Shown: positions 18,061 through 26,236 of the stretch, one piece after another
Numbering within the stretch: the first letter of the stretch is position 1
How the letters are laid out: every line of letters starts with the position of its first letter
Assembly (NCBI GenBank): GCA_002173415.2
Contig: NHNK02000019.1
Location: 1 to 58,101 of the forward strand
Length of the DNA stretch: 58,101 nt
Source of the DNA: Marinomonas agarivorans
GTDB lineage: Bacteria; Pseudomonadota; Gammaproteobacteria; Pseudomonadales; Marinomonadaceae
Direction of reading: 5' to 3'
Notes under the pieces: model-generated
Told to the model about the DNA's origin: nothing
Seen by the model: only the letters and a program-made list of their open reading frames with translations
The model's database searches: none
Position numbers and translations under genes: made by a program

Positions 18061-18149
18061 ATTAATATCCTTACTTTAAAAAAATGAATGAAGCCCCAGA
18101 TAAAGAAACATCTCATCTAACAAGAAACATCTGAAAAATGGGGCATGCT

Positions 18150-18189
18150 GGTAAAGTCGGATAGCTTTTTTAACGCTATCCGATTTACC
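18150..18189 (-). other. Stable intercistronic hairpin between binding protein and permease genes
   Basis: GGTAAAGTCGGATAGC at 18150-18165 pairs with GCTATCCGATTTACC at 18175-18189 with a single bulged G, giving a 15-bp stem and a 9-nt loop. No T run follows on the minus strand. In comparable operons such a stem protects the upstream binding-protein message, which would give more binding protein than permease. Confidence 0.65.
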
Positions 18190-18246
18190 CAAGGTTGAGC
18201 AGTGCCTATTTTATAAAACTGCTTACTACCCACTTTTTTAATAAGT

Positions 18247-18288
18247 CCATTTCACTGGGCTTATTTTACTGGGCTCACTTTACTGGAC
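18247..18288. repeat. Three 14-bp tandem units across the binding-protein stop codon
   Basis: Units at 18247-18260, 18261-18274 and 18275-18288 share the core TTNACTGGGC/TTTACTGGAC. The stop codon (18275-18277) lies in the last unit, so the array is the end of the gene copied twice downstream. Confidence 0.7.
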
Positions 18289-19546
18289 AGGCACCTGCAC
18301 TTGCCTTATCTGGCGCCCAACAGGGTGCTTTACTTTCATTCATAATGCGTTTGAGCTGTTTTGCTTGTCGGTCCAAAATACGATCAACATCGGCGTTACG
18401 CAGTACGATCTGTTGAAACGTATCTTTATAGATTTTATTGAATTGCCCGTTTAGGCTTCCCAGTCCTACTGGCAACATGGAAGGCAATGCGTCAGAGGAA
18501 TTGGCTTGCAAGGCAATGGCTTTACCCGCAATACGGACATTGGCAGGTAAATCTGCTGGCAACTCAACATCTACAACCGGATAGAACCCTGTTGCTTTGA
18601 GAGTTTTAATTTGCACTTCAGGCTCAGACAAATAACGAATCAGCTCTACCGAAGCGGCTCTGTCTGGTGTGCCAGCTGGGATTGCCAAACCCGCTATAAC
18701 AGGCATAAAACCTCGACCAGCTTTTGCCGATGGCGCAGGAAACGCAACAAAGTCATCTGGCTTCTGATCAAAGGCTTCTTTTAGACGCGCCGTATGGTCA
18801 AATGCGACCCATACTTCCCCCGTTAACAATGGTTCTTGCATCAAGTTATATGCCGTTGATCTCGGATTTACATTTACCCAAAGTTTTTGAAACCACTTCC
18901 ACATGCTTTTCGCATCGTCACCACGAAAATCGGTCACAACCGAATTGGTAAAAGAAGGGTATAGATAGCCTTGTAAGAAACGATGCATTAGGCCTTTTTC
19001 TCCAGCAGGAAAACCAAGTTTCGGTTTCCCTGTGGCTTTTTTCAGGTTTTCACCCCATTGTGCAAGCTCTTCATAAGTTAACGCATTAACATCTGCGCCT
19101 GAAGGTAAGTATGGCAGAGCTTTTTTACTGGCAGCCATAATGTAGGTTGCCTGCATCCAAGGAATGTATTTCTGCTCAGCACCACCTAGCTTGCCTAGAT
19201 TTGATAATGCATTGTTCGCTTGAACTGCAGGCAAGTCATTGATGACATCATCGATACCATCTAATGTTGAATTGATTTGTGGAAAGTGACCATGAAGTGC
19301 GCCTAACACACCCAAAGAGACTGATTTAGCACGGGCCTCGGCTTCAATACGCGAAAAAAATGGCCCAGCTTCTTGAGGCAAAAACTGAACTTTGCCAGAA
19401 AAACCTGACAACACATCATTACGCATTGCATCCGCTTCTTTTAATGGATTGGCTTGAGTGGAATAGAAAATAACTTCCTGTGCAAGAGCAGACATCGAAG
19501 CTATTGTTGAACTAAGTAATATGGGAGCTATTATTTTTTTTATCAT
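18275..19546 (-). CDS. Periplasmic sugar-binding protein of the ABC importer
   Basis: Extracellular solute-binding protein (family 1) of 423 residues. It has a Sec signal peptide (residues 1-22, MIKKIIAPILLSSTIASMSALAQ) and the usual family elements, e.g. GEVWVAFDHTARLKEAF and PVIAGLAIPAGTPDRAASVELIRYLSEPE. The C-terminus has two Cys near the end (APCWAPDKASAGACPVK) that could form a disulfide. It is the first structural gene after the LacI regulator and determines transporter specificity, which by context is a glycosylglycerate-like solute. Confidence 0.9.
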   Translation of the reverse strand: MIKKIIAPILLSSTIASMSALAQEVIFYSTQANPLKEADAMRNDVLSGFSGKVQFLPQEAGPFFSRIEAEARAKSVSLGVLGALHGHFPQINSTLDGIDDVINDLPAVQANNALSNLGKLGGAEQKYIPWMQATYIMAASKKALPYLPSGADVNALTYEELAQWGENLKKATGKPKLGFPAGEKGLMHRFLQGYLYPSFTNSVVTDFRGDDAKSMWKWFQKLWVNVNPRSTAYNLMQEPLLTGEVWVAFDHTARLKEAFDQKPDDFVAFPAPSAKAGRGFMPVIAGLAIPAGTPDRAASVELIRYLSEPEVQIKTLKATGFYPVVDVELPADLPANVRIAGKAIALQANSSDALPSMLPVGLGSLNGQFNKIYKDTFQQIVLRNADVDRILDRQAKQLKRIMNESKAPCWAPDKASAGACPVK

Positions 19547-19621
19547 ATCATTGTCCTACTTATCATTAATTACGCGCTCAAAGCGCACACACAGTCGCTG
19601 CAAATAAGTAACAACTGCCTT

Positions 19622-20659
19622 CTAAAATACAGAACTAAAACTAGTCGAAGTACTCTGTCTTTCAACTAATTCATAGTTAACTAATTTATTTCGTAAAGGG
19701 GCTGTGTATCCTTTCAAGTAAGGATCAAGAATTTCAATTAATGCTTGGCTGTGAGCATCAAATGATGATCTTAAAGTAGTAATGCTCGGTTGACTTAGTG
19801 AAGACACAGGCAGATTATCGCAACCAATTATTCCCAGTTCCTGCATAGGATCTATTCCCAGTGTATTGGCCGCCTTTATCACCTCATATGCAATCACATC
19901 AGAAGCGCAAATAAAGCCAGTAAACTTTCTATCACTTTGCAATAAATCTAATGCCACTTTATAAGGCGTTCCTTCCGTAAGCTCTGTAGTAACAACATGC
20001 GTTGGTAAGTGAGCTCTTTGCATGGCTGACTCATAACCTTCTGCACGTAATTGAGAAGTAAAAATACGTTCTGGGAAGTTAAGCAGCACAATGGATGTGT
20101 GCCCTTGGTCAATAAGGTACTGAGTCACCTGTTCAAACCCTTTTTGCGCATCAGTATCGACCCAATTATGCTTGTCAGCGTTTTCTGTTCTACCATGAGT
20201 TACAAAAGGCACATTCTCTAAGGTGAGTAAATCAACACGTGGATCATAACGTCTCGTTCTCATCACTAGAAACGCATCGACTCGCTGACTGTCAATAAAA
20301 CGACGGTAGGTATTTAGTTCTTGCTCGCCTTCAGGCGCATAAGAAATAACAAGATCAATATTTGGGTCATGTGCATGCAGAGCTTGCCCGAAATGCAGTA
20401 AGAAGTTACTTAAGAAATGATCACGCATGTCACCATATGGAACAGGCAATAAGATACCGATGGCATCTGCTTTTCCTGTTACCAAACGCCGAGCAGCTAG
20501 ATTTGGGACATAGCCTAAATCTTGCGCGACTTTTTCGATTTGCTGCCTAGTTTTCTCATTAACATCCTGATAGCCCGCTAACGCACGTGATACGGTAGTA
20601 ACAGAAATATTTAACTGCTCAGCAATCGATTTTAATGTTGGCTTTTTATTTTTTTTCAT
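19622..20659 (-). CDS. LacI-family transcriptional regulator of the ABC operon
   Basis: A repressor of 345 residues. The N-terminal HTH is clear (PTLKSIAEQLNISVTTVSRA, then LAGYQDVNEKTRQQI), followed by a periplasmic-binding-protein-like effector domain. I chose the ATG at 20659 because the HTH then begins at about residue 6; the longer frame would start inside the operator region. Two CAAAACGTTTTG palindromes lie directly upstream, so it probably represses itself and the downstream importer/hydrolase genes. It is co-directional with them, 75 bp upstream of the binding-protein gene. Confidence 0.92.
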   Translation of the reverse strand: MKKNKKPTLKSIAEQLNISVTTVSRALAGYQDVNEKTRQQIEKVAQDLGYVPNLAARRLVTGKADAIGILLPVPYGDMRDHFLSNFLLHFGQALHAHDPNIDLVISYAPEGEQELNTYRRFIDSQRVDAFLVMRTRRYDPRVDLLTLENVPFVTHGRTENADKHNWVDTDAQKGFEQVTQYLIDQGHTSIVLLNFPERIFTSQLRAEGYESAMQRAHLPTHVVTTELTEGTPYKVALDLLQSDRKFTGFICASDVIAYEVIKAANTLGIDPMQELGIIGCDNLPVSSLSQPSITTLRSSFDAHSQALIEILDPYLKGYTAPLRNKLVNYELVERQSTSTSFSSVF

Positions 20660-20677
20660 ATACCAAACAATAAATTT

Positions 20678-20714
20678 CAAAACGTTTTGGTCAATATAAA
20701 CCAAAACGTTTTGG
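20678..20714 (-). promoter_or_regulatory. Tandem LacI-type operators upstream of the regulator gene
   Basis: Two perfect palindromes, CAAAACGTTTTG at 20678-20689 and CCAAAACGTTTTGG at 20701-20714, have centres 24 bp apart. They resemble LacI/GalR-family sites with a central CG. No further copy was seen before the binding-protein gene, so control of the whole operon probably runs through this site. Confidence 0.8.
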
Positions 20715-20722
20715 AATCGCAA
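20694..20722 (-). promoter_or_regulatory. Candidate promoter of the lacI-ABC-hydrolase operon
   Basis: On the minus strand TTGCGA (-35, 20717-20722) and TTATAT (-10, 20694-20699) are 17 bp apart, with one LacI-type operator in the spacer and the other just downstream. An alternative -35 (TTGACC) overlaps the same region. Either way, the repressor would block polymerase. Confidence 0.5.
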
Positions 20723-20837
20723 CCCTATAAAACTAATTCATCAAATGAACAAAAAAATTAGAATAGGGAAAACGTATAATGTCCTTGCAAGAACACTATA
20801 ATCGATGCCCTTTGCTAAAACTTAAAAAAATAAAAAC

Positions 20838-22001
20838 TTAAAGAATAATGTGAGGAAGGTAACGGCTCATGTCTTGTGTTATAGGATTAATGTCCTCACG
20901 AATGGAAATGCCGGCCGCTTGATTGTCGATCAGCCAACTGCCAATCAAGGTGTAGTTCTCGCCAAATTTAGGCAACATGTGTGTTGCTTGGTAGATATAT
21001 CCTTCTTCACCATAAGGCCCGTCAGATGCGATAACCGATTTACTGCCAGTAAAAGAAATATTGGCACCTTCTCGGGAAAAAATTGGTTTCTTCACTAGTG
21101 AAGTCAATTCGCCAGCTAGGTGTAACTCGTCTTCAAAAAAAGCAGGCAATAAGTTAGGGTGATCAGGAAACATTTTCCAAAGCATAGGTAGCAATGCTTT
21201 ATTTGAAAGAACGCTTTTCCAAGGTGGTTCTAACCAACGAATGTTGTTATGGCCTAGATTTGCAGAAAACGCTTCTTGAAACATGAATTCCCAAGGGTAA
21301 AGCTTAAACATGAAACGAATAATTTGGTCTTTCGTATCCGTAAAATTGCCCTCTGTATCTCGGCCAATATCTTCAACATAAACAAACTCTGTTGTTAAAC
21401 CAGCTTCGATAGCGCAATCTTCCAAATATTGAACTGTCCCGCGATCTTCCGGCGTGTCTTTACAGCAGGCAAAATGCAACACGCGATCAGGCGTTAAATG
21501 ACCAATTTCAATGAAACGATTCACTAGCTTTTCTTGCAAACTATTAAATTGATCTGATCGCAATGACAGAACCCTTGAGTCCACATTATCCTGTAACCAA
21601 AGCCACTGCCAAAATCCAGTTTCATAAATACTGGTTGGCGTATCAGCATTATTTTCGTAGAGTTTTGCATGCCCCTTGCCGGAATAGGCAAAGTCCAAAC
21701 GCGAGTACAAACTAGGGTCACCGTTTTGCCATGACTGACGAATAAAATCCCACTGCTCTTCAGGTAAGCAAAAACGCCTCATCAACTCATCGTCTGCCAA
21801 CACTTTCTCGACGACAGCCAAGCACATTTGATGAATCTCTTCGGTTGGTGCCTCAATATCTTGCTCTATCTGTTGCAAAGAAAATTGATAATAGGCACTT
21901 TCATCCCAGTATTTTTCCCCATACATGGTATGAAATTCAAAGCCAAACTCTTTGGCTCTGGTCTGCCAATGCTCCCTTTCTGCAATGGGTAATCGGAACA
22001 T
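20838..22001 (-). CDS. yjfC: Glutathionylspermidine synthase-like ATP-grasp protein YjfC
   Basis: A 387-residue protein of the GSP_synth family (YgiC/YjfC). It contains the ATP-grasp region of glutathionylspermidine synthase but no amidase domain. Characteristic stretches are YSRLDFAYSGKGHAKLYENN (residues about 98-117), TPTSIYETGFWQWLWL, and FSREGANISF near residue 310. Glutathionylspermidine synthesis has not been shown for this subfamily as far as I know, so the substrate is uncertain. It directly follows the yjfM gene with no gap and ends the operon. Confidence 0.88.
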   Translation of the reverse strand: MFRLPIAEREHWQTRAKEFGFEFHTMYGEKYWDESAYYQFSLQQIEQDIEAPTEEIHQMCLAVVEKVLADDELMRRFCLPEEQWDFIRQSWQNGDPSLYSRLDFAYSGKGHAKLYENNADTPTSIYETGFWQWLWLQDNVDSRVLSLRSDQFNSLQEKLVNRFIEIGHLTPDRVLHFACCKDTPEDRGTVQYLEDCAIEAGLTTEFVYVEDIGRDTEGNFTDTKDQIIRFMFKLYPWEFMFQEAFSANLGHNNIRWLEPPWKSVLSNKALLPMLWKMFPDHPNLLPAFFEDELHLAGELTSLVKKPIFSREGANISFTGSKSVIASDGPYGEEGYIYQATHMLPKFGENYTLIGSWLIDNQAAGISIREDINPITQDMSRYLPHIIL

Positions 22002-22604
22002 TTAGCCGCCCCAACTACTTTTTTTACCACCCCCCCAATTTGACTTAGCAGAGGCCACCGCACCAAAACCACCTCGTGAAACAGTACGAGTCACCGTAGG
22101 CTTAGGCTTTAAATTCGTACTGGGAACCTTATAGGATTTTTGACCAGCTCGACCAATAACACTGCCGTCAGCTGTCATCAAGCGATCACGATAAGAAGAG
22201 CTGCTATTACGATAATGATAAACTGGGTTGTAAGTATTACTGGCATTATTTAACAGGCTACTCACCATCCAACCGGCCATAAAAGGAACAAAAAAGTTAT
22301 TACCTGTTTGATAGCACTGATTGTAGCCAAATTCCGACTCACAGTGTGATTGTGATTGGTATCTTGGCGCCGTTCTATGTGCTTCGGTCAAAGCCTTTTC
22401 ATAAGCGGCCTGACATTGATCGGCGGTAAGCGTTGTATTGTCAACACAGTCTTCGACGGAATTAACAATTTGCACATCTTGTTCTGGCTGACTGCATGCC
22501 GCCAGTGTAATCGACGCGATAGCCAAAGTAAGAGGCCTTAACAAAGGCTTTTCTAATGGATTTTTACGCATACGATCAAGGTTAATAACTCTACTTCTTT
22601 TCAC
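22002..22604 (-). CDS. yjfM: DUF1190 lipoprotein YjfM/YgiB
   Basis: A predicted lipoprotein of 200 residues. The N-terminus is basic, then hydrophobic, with lipobox LAAC (Cys at about 37). The DUF1190 body contains the Cys-rich pattern DCVDNTTLTADQCQAAYEKAL and CESEFGYNQCYQ. The C-terminal 25 residues are Gly/Ser/Lys-rich. E. coli has the same neighbour order (yjfM before yjfC). The function is unknown. Confidence 0.85.
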   Translation of the reverse strand: MKRSRVINLDRMRKNPLEKPLLRPLTLAIASITLAACSQPEQDVQIVNSVEDCVDNTTLTADQCQAAYEKALTEAHRTAPRYQSQSHCESEFGYNQCYQTGNNFFVPFMAGWMVSSLLNNASNTYNPVYHYRNSSSSYRDRLMTADGSVIGRAGQKSYKVPSTNLKPKPTVTRTVSRGGFGAVASAKSNWGGGKKSSWGG

Positions 22605-22629
22605 CTTATTGTCTCCGATATCAATCTGA

Positions 22630-23043
22630 TTAATAAGCCATACAAGCAGAATTTAGTACACCAACCGCAACACTGGTTGCTCCTAACATAATGCCAGCAC
22701 TCACTTCATTCGCAATAATACGGGCCACAATTTTTGGCATAAAAATAAAACGCACAACAAGAAAAGCAAGTGATTGAGCAATAAGCGCAACAACACCCCA
22801 CGTTGCAAAATCAAGTAATGATGTTGAGTATGTTGCTACGCCACCAAGCGCAATGGCAAAACCTAATATAGCGCCGCCAAAACCAATTGCTGCGGCTGTA
22901 TTTTGTTCTTCTTTAATGAGTTTCCACTCATTATGCGGTGTAAGAAAGGAGTAAACGAACTGAAAAATAATCACAAACAGCAAAGCCAAACCAAAATAGC
23001 TGCCAAAATGAACAATACTAATTAAAAGAGTTTCAAAATTCAT
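22630..23043 (-). CDS. yjfL: DUF350 inner-membrane protein YjfL
   Basis: A small integral membrane protein of 137 residues with about four transmembrane segments. The glycine-rich AAAIGFGGAILGFAIALGG (residues about 50-68) is typical of DUF350 (YjfL). It lies between yjfK and yjfM. Biochemical function is unknown; association with PspA-like and YjfC-like genes points to the cell envelope. Confidence 0.85.
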   Translation of the reverse strand: MNFETLLISIVHFGSYFGLALLFVIIFQFVYSFLTPHNEWKLIKEEQNTAAAIGFGGAILGFAIALGGVATYSTSLLDFATWGVVALIAQSLAFLVVRFIFMPKIVARIIANEVSAGIMLGATSVAVGVLNSACMAY

Positions 23044-23111
23044 AAGTATCCTTGATGATTTCGTTAAGAGTTTCGTTAGTTGGCGTTAGAGAGAAGATAT
23101 ATGTATTTTCC

Positions 23112-23756
23112 CTAACCATGAATCGTTAATTGTGATGATGTTAGTGTAATGCCTGTACTCAGTACAAAACAACGGTTTAAACCACCCTCATGCTCACTTT
23201 CTTCTGCAGAAAGAAACAGTGACTCGGTTCTATCATGACCGATATCACGCTCAAATAACATAACAAATTGATCGGTTGTCGATGAGCTGCCTTCTTCATC
23301 GTAAGTGGTTTCAGCAACATGAACAGGATTGTGATATTCACTTGCCGACGTCCATACTCGTTGGTAGGTATACCCTTCAAGTTCGTAAGTACTGGTGCCG
23401 ATTTTGTGGGTTAACAAGTCATCCCACACGGCTTGCGAGGCAATATCTTGAGTATCGTAGAAATGGAAAAGTTTAACATCGACAACATCTTCCTCATTTT
23501 TCCCTCCCTCACTGATCACCTGCAAAAACGCATCATCATCGGTGTAGAAACGGAACATCCAAGTGCCATCTAATTCAGCAAGACCTACGGCTTTGATAAT
23601 GTAACTGGTTGCTGCGCCATCCGTCATCAATTCTGATTCTAATGTACGCATTAGCAAAGGATCTATTTCAAAACTTGCATTTAGACGCAACCCCATAATA
23701 CTTGGCGCTTCGGGCACGGTTTGGTTTTTTTTTCGATTAAACAAAGATGAAAACAT
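23112..23756 (-). CDS. yjfK: DUF2491 protein YjfK
   Basis: A soluble protein of 214 residues without a signal peptide. The family pattern is visible at ASFEIDPLLMRTLESELM (about 29-46) and in the Trp-containing FRFYTDDDAFLQVI. It occupies the yjfK position between yjfJ and yjfL. A 320-bp gap with a repeat array separates it from yjfJ. Function unknown. Confidence 0.82.
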   Translation of the reverse strand: MFSSLFNRKKNQTVPEAPSIMGLRLNASFEIDPLLMRTLESELMTDGAATSYIIKAVGLAELDGTWMFRFYTDDDAFLQVISEGGKNEEDVVDVKLFHFYDTQDIASQAVWDDLLTHKIGTSTYELEGYTYQRVWTSASEYHNPVHVAETTYDEEGSSSTTDQFVMLFERDIGHDRTESLFLSAEESEHEGGLNRCFVLSTGITLTSSQLTIHG

Positions 23757-23805
23757 AATCTACTCGATGATTCGTTATATTATTAAACCTAATAAACAAA
23801 TGGAC

Positions 23806-23924
23806 AATTTATCGACAAACAAATTATCGATAACAATGTACTGACACATAATGTACTAAAAAATAGTGTACTGACAAACAATGTACTGACAAACAACGCA
23901 CTGATAAACAATACATTAACAAAA
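23806..23924. repeat. Eight-unit degenerate 15-bp tandem repeat between yjfJ and yjfK
   Basis: Units begin at 23806, 23821 (14 bp), 23835, 23850, 23865, 23880, 23895 and 23910, with consensus close to AATGTACTGACAAAC. The array takes up a third of the 320-bp intergenic gap 23757-24076. The rest of that gap is AT-rich and holds the yjfJ terminator. Units 3-8 are the best conserved. Confidence 0.8.
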
Positions 23925-24030
23925 AGGGCATTAGCATCACTATACGTCAATAGTAATAAAAGCTCAGTGACTCCCCACAGAAAACGATAACAACACTAAA
24001 ATTTAATTCATTCACCACACTCATAAACAA

Positions 24031-24061
24031 AAAATGGCCACTGAAAATCAGTAGCCATTTT
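24031..24061 (-). terminator. Terminator after yjfJ
   Basis: A 14-bp stem (AAAATGGC...GCCATTTT outer, ACTGA/TCAGT inner, one mismatch) with a 3-nt loop. On the minus strand it is followed by a T run (TTTTTTGTTT). It lies 16 nt past yjfJ, so yjfIJ may be a unit with only partial read-through into yjfKLMC. Confidence 0.75.
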
Positions 24062-24076
24062 ATTCAACACACACTA

Positions 24077-24769
24077 TTAACCTTTTTTAGCGGCCAATAT
24101 TTGCGCAAGTTTGTCACTGCCAGCGGCCTTTGGTTGACCAGAAATACCAGCCGCTTTTAATTTTGCGTCCAAACTACTGCCACTATCTTCAGCAGCTAAT
24201 TCTTCAGCAGCTTCCAGTTCCGCACTGCGTTGTTTTTGCTTCTCTTTAATACGGTCCAAACTGCCCAAGGCGGTTTTGACTTTACTATTCGCCCCCATGT
24301 GACGGCTAGATACCGCTACTTGCGCCTTTTGCACAGATTCTGTGGCTTTAATTTGCTCAATTTGCTGTTCCATACGGCGAACATTGGCTTTTGCTTTTGC
24401 AATATTACTTTTTAACGACTGTTCAGACGCTAGGAAACTATTCAGGATACCCTGCTCTGTTTCTAAAGTTGCCTCCAATTCAGCAACACGCTCCGCACAT
24501 TCAAGCGCTAGCGCCTCATCGCCTTTTTCACTCGCTGCGATGGCATGATTCGTATAGTTTTCAATATCGGCTTGAACAGAATTGACTTTGTTTTCTGCCA
24601 ATTTACGTTTTGCCATAATGCTGGTCAAACTTTCGTCGCAGCTCTGTAATTCTTTTTTCGCATCACGCATTTCTTGATCCAATATGCGAATTGCTTGGGA
24701 ATCCGCAATGGCTTCAACACCTTCATTCGCTGCGCCACGCATTGCAGTCCATAGTTTTTTCAGGCTCAT
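24077..24769 (-). CDS. yjfJ: PspA/IM30-family protein YjfJ
   Basis: A coiled-coil membrane-remodelling protein of 230 residues related to PspA, Vipp1 and LiaH. Nearly all of it is predicted helix rich in Ala, Glu, Gln and Lys. The N-terminus (LKKLWTAMRGAANEGVEAI) looks like the amphipathic PspA helix, and DQEMRDAKKELQSCDESL is family-like. The C-terminal GDSG-like linker and IAAKKG tail are typical of YjfJ. It overlaps yjfI by 4 bp. It probably protects the inner membrane. Confidence 0.88.
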   Translation of the reverse strand: MSLKKLWTAMRGAANEGVEAIADSQAIRILDQEMRDAKKELQSCDESLTSIMAKRKLAENKVNSVQADIENYTNHAIAASEKGDEALALECAERVAELEATLETEQGILNSFLASEQSLKSNIAKAKANVRRMEQQIEQIKATESVQKAQVAVSSRHMGANSKVKTALGSLDRIKEKQKQRSAELEAAEELAAEDSGSSLDAKLKAAGISGQPKAAGSDKLAQILAAKKG

Positions 24770-25170
24770 GCTACTACCTCTTCATTTAAATAATCGCTAT
24801 ACAAATCAAGAAACTCGGTTACGTTATTGAACAAGGTCTCGATTTCTTCAATTACCACACTGTCTTTACTATCAACAGACAAGGCTCCAAACGCAACGTA
24901 GTACTCTTCACTACCAATAGTGTTGACAGAAATTGCTGTTAACGGCAATAGTTGATGGCTCCGCAAAATTACATTGTTTAAAGCAGCGACATCCTTTACG
25001 CTACTGGTCGCAAATAAAGCAGACTCAACCAAAATTTGTTGATTACCCACATAGACAAAAACATCAATGCCCTCATCATTTGCAATACTCAAACAATCAC
25101 CTTCTGATTCAACAACCCAATCAGATCGTGTTTCGGCCAACGCCAATAACGCCTCTTTGTTCCAAGACAT
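24766..25170 (-). CDS. yjfI: DUF2170 protein YjfI
   Basis: A soluble acidic protein of 134 residues of the DUF2170 (YjfI) family, with MSWNKEALLALAETRSDWVV at the start and ILRSHQLLPLTAISV in the middle. It is the first gene of the yjf operon, coupled to yjfJ by an ATGA overlap. Function unknown; the fixed neighbourhood suggests a partner of the PspA-like protein. Confidence 0.84.
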   Translation of the reverse strand: MSWNKEALLALAETRSDWVVESEGDCLSIANDEGIDVFVYVGNQQILVESALFATSSVKDVAALNNVILRSHQLLPLTAISVNTIGSEEYYVAFGALSVDSKDSVVIEEIETLFNNVTEFLDLYSDYLNEEVVA

Positions 25171-25219
25171 AAGGTTTTTCCTTTCTTAAAAAAATCACGT
25201 TCGTGTAATATATGCAACG

Positions 25220-25247
25220 AATATAGCAATATAATCATTTATGTCAA
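25220..25247 (-). promoter_or_regulatory. Sigma-70 promoter of the yjfIJKLMC operon
   Basis: On the minus strand TTGACA (25242-25247) is followed after 16 bp by TATATT (25220-25225). The predicted start is about 40 nt upstream of yjfI. ATAGCAAT/GTTGCTAT motifs recur around it (25223-25230, 25264-25271), which suggests an operator for an unidentified regulator shared with the divergent gene. Confidence 0.65.
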
Positions 25248-25353
25248 GTATAAAACATATACGTTGCTATTAATTTTAGGTGTAGGTAGTATGAAGACTA
25301 CTTAGTTCCTAGGTAGGGTGCTTACGAATGTATTTCAATGTATGGATGATAAA

Positions 25354-25632
25354 ATGAACCAAGATCAAAGCCTGAAAAACCGCCAAGCCCTTGCGCCATA
25401 CAAACTGGCTCTAACCCGTTATTTTCGATCGGCATTGGCATTGAAAGGGTTAAAGTACGATGACTTGTGTGAGGCATTAAAAGAAAAAGGCATCACGATG
25501 ACACCAGAAAACTTACGCAGTAAAACTCACAAAGGCATGTTTTCAGCAGACTTATTTCTTGCCATGATAGACGTACTTGATTTAGAGCCAGATGCTCTGA
25601 GTGACATATTAAAACAGGTAAGACATGATTAG
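25354..25632 (+). CDS. Small DUF6471-like protein
   Basis: A protein of about 92 residues with one compact helical domain. The pattern YFRSALALKGLKYDDLCEALKEKG...TPENLRSKTHKGMFSADLF resembles DUF6471/XRE-like small DNA-binding folds. The start is uncertain: GTG at 25318, ATG at 25342 and ATG at 25354 are all in frame, and I prefer the last because the upstream codons look non-conserved. It overlaps the rhomboid gene by 8 bp, so the two are co-translated, and it is divergent from yjfI. Confidence 0.65.
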   Translation: MNQDQSLKNRQALAPYKLALTRYFRSALALKGLKYDDLCEALKEKGITMTPENLRSKTHKGMFSADLFLAMIDVLDLEPDALSDILKQVRHD

Positions 25633-26179
25633 ACGTATATTTCCTCCCGAGATAGTTTGGTTCACCATCATCATCTGGCTGATCTTTATTCTCGATGTTT
25701 TTTTAATTAACTACAGTTTTAATCACTTTGGTATTCGCCCACGACACACTGACCACCTGTCTGGCATATTACTGTTTTCCTTTCTGCACTCTAATCTTTA
25801 CCACATTGTGTCTAATACCATTCCCTTATTGTTATTAGGTGCTATGCTGAACGCCTCCGTTGGCACCAGCAAACTACGCATTGTTATGCTATTTGGGGCC
25901 ATTGGTTCTGGTACTGGGGTGTGGTTTTTTGGCTCTGAAGGTTCTTTAGTGGTAGGCGCCTCTGGCATGGTGTTCGCCTTGTTAAGCTTTTTGTTGGCCG
26001 ATGCCATTTTCAATCCAAGTTTACGCAGTTGGATTTTTGCTATTATTGCCTTCTTCACGAATGGCGGTATCCTGTTCTCGCTCTTAACCTTCCTTCCCCA
26101 TATTTCATGGGCAGGGCACTTTTGGGGTTTTATTGCTGGGGTGCTCTTGGCGGGCATCTTAAAAGGCAGAAAAGCGTAA
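25625..26179 (+). CDS. Rhomboid-family intramembrane serine protease
   Basis: A 184-residue membrane protein with six predicted transmembrane segments. The rhomboid marks are present: SFLHSNLYHIVSN (His60, Asn64) in TM2, GASG with catalytic Ser113 in TM4, and AGHFWGF with catalytic His165 in TM6. It lacks the cytosolic domain of GlpG. The substrate is unknown. It overlaps the upstream small protein gene, which may be a regulator or partner. Confidence 0.88.
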   Translation: MIRRIFPPEIVWFTIIIWLIFILDVFLINYSFNHFGIRPRHTDHLSGILLFSFLHSNLYHIVSNTIPLLLLGAMLNASVGTSKLRIVMLFGAIGSGTGVWFFGSEGSLVVGASGMVFALLSFLLADAIFNPSLRSWIFAIIAFFTNGGILFSLLTFLPHISWAGHFWGFIAGVLLAGILKGRKA

Positions 26180-26236
26180 ACATTCTCACGTTACGTTTTC
26201 ACTTATATAAGCGCTCATTCACACAAAGTTTCACTT

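Noticed and set aside
23806-23924. CRISPR array
   Set aside because: Units are 15 bp with no spacers and no cas genes nearby; it is a plain tandem repeat.
23806-23924. Small protein encoded by the 15-bp array on the minus strand
   Set aside because: A 31-codon frame exists, but any 15-bp repeat without a stop stays open, and it has no ribosome site.
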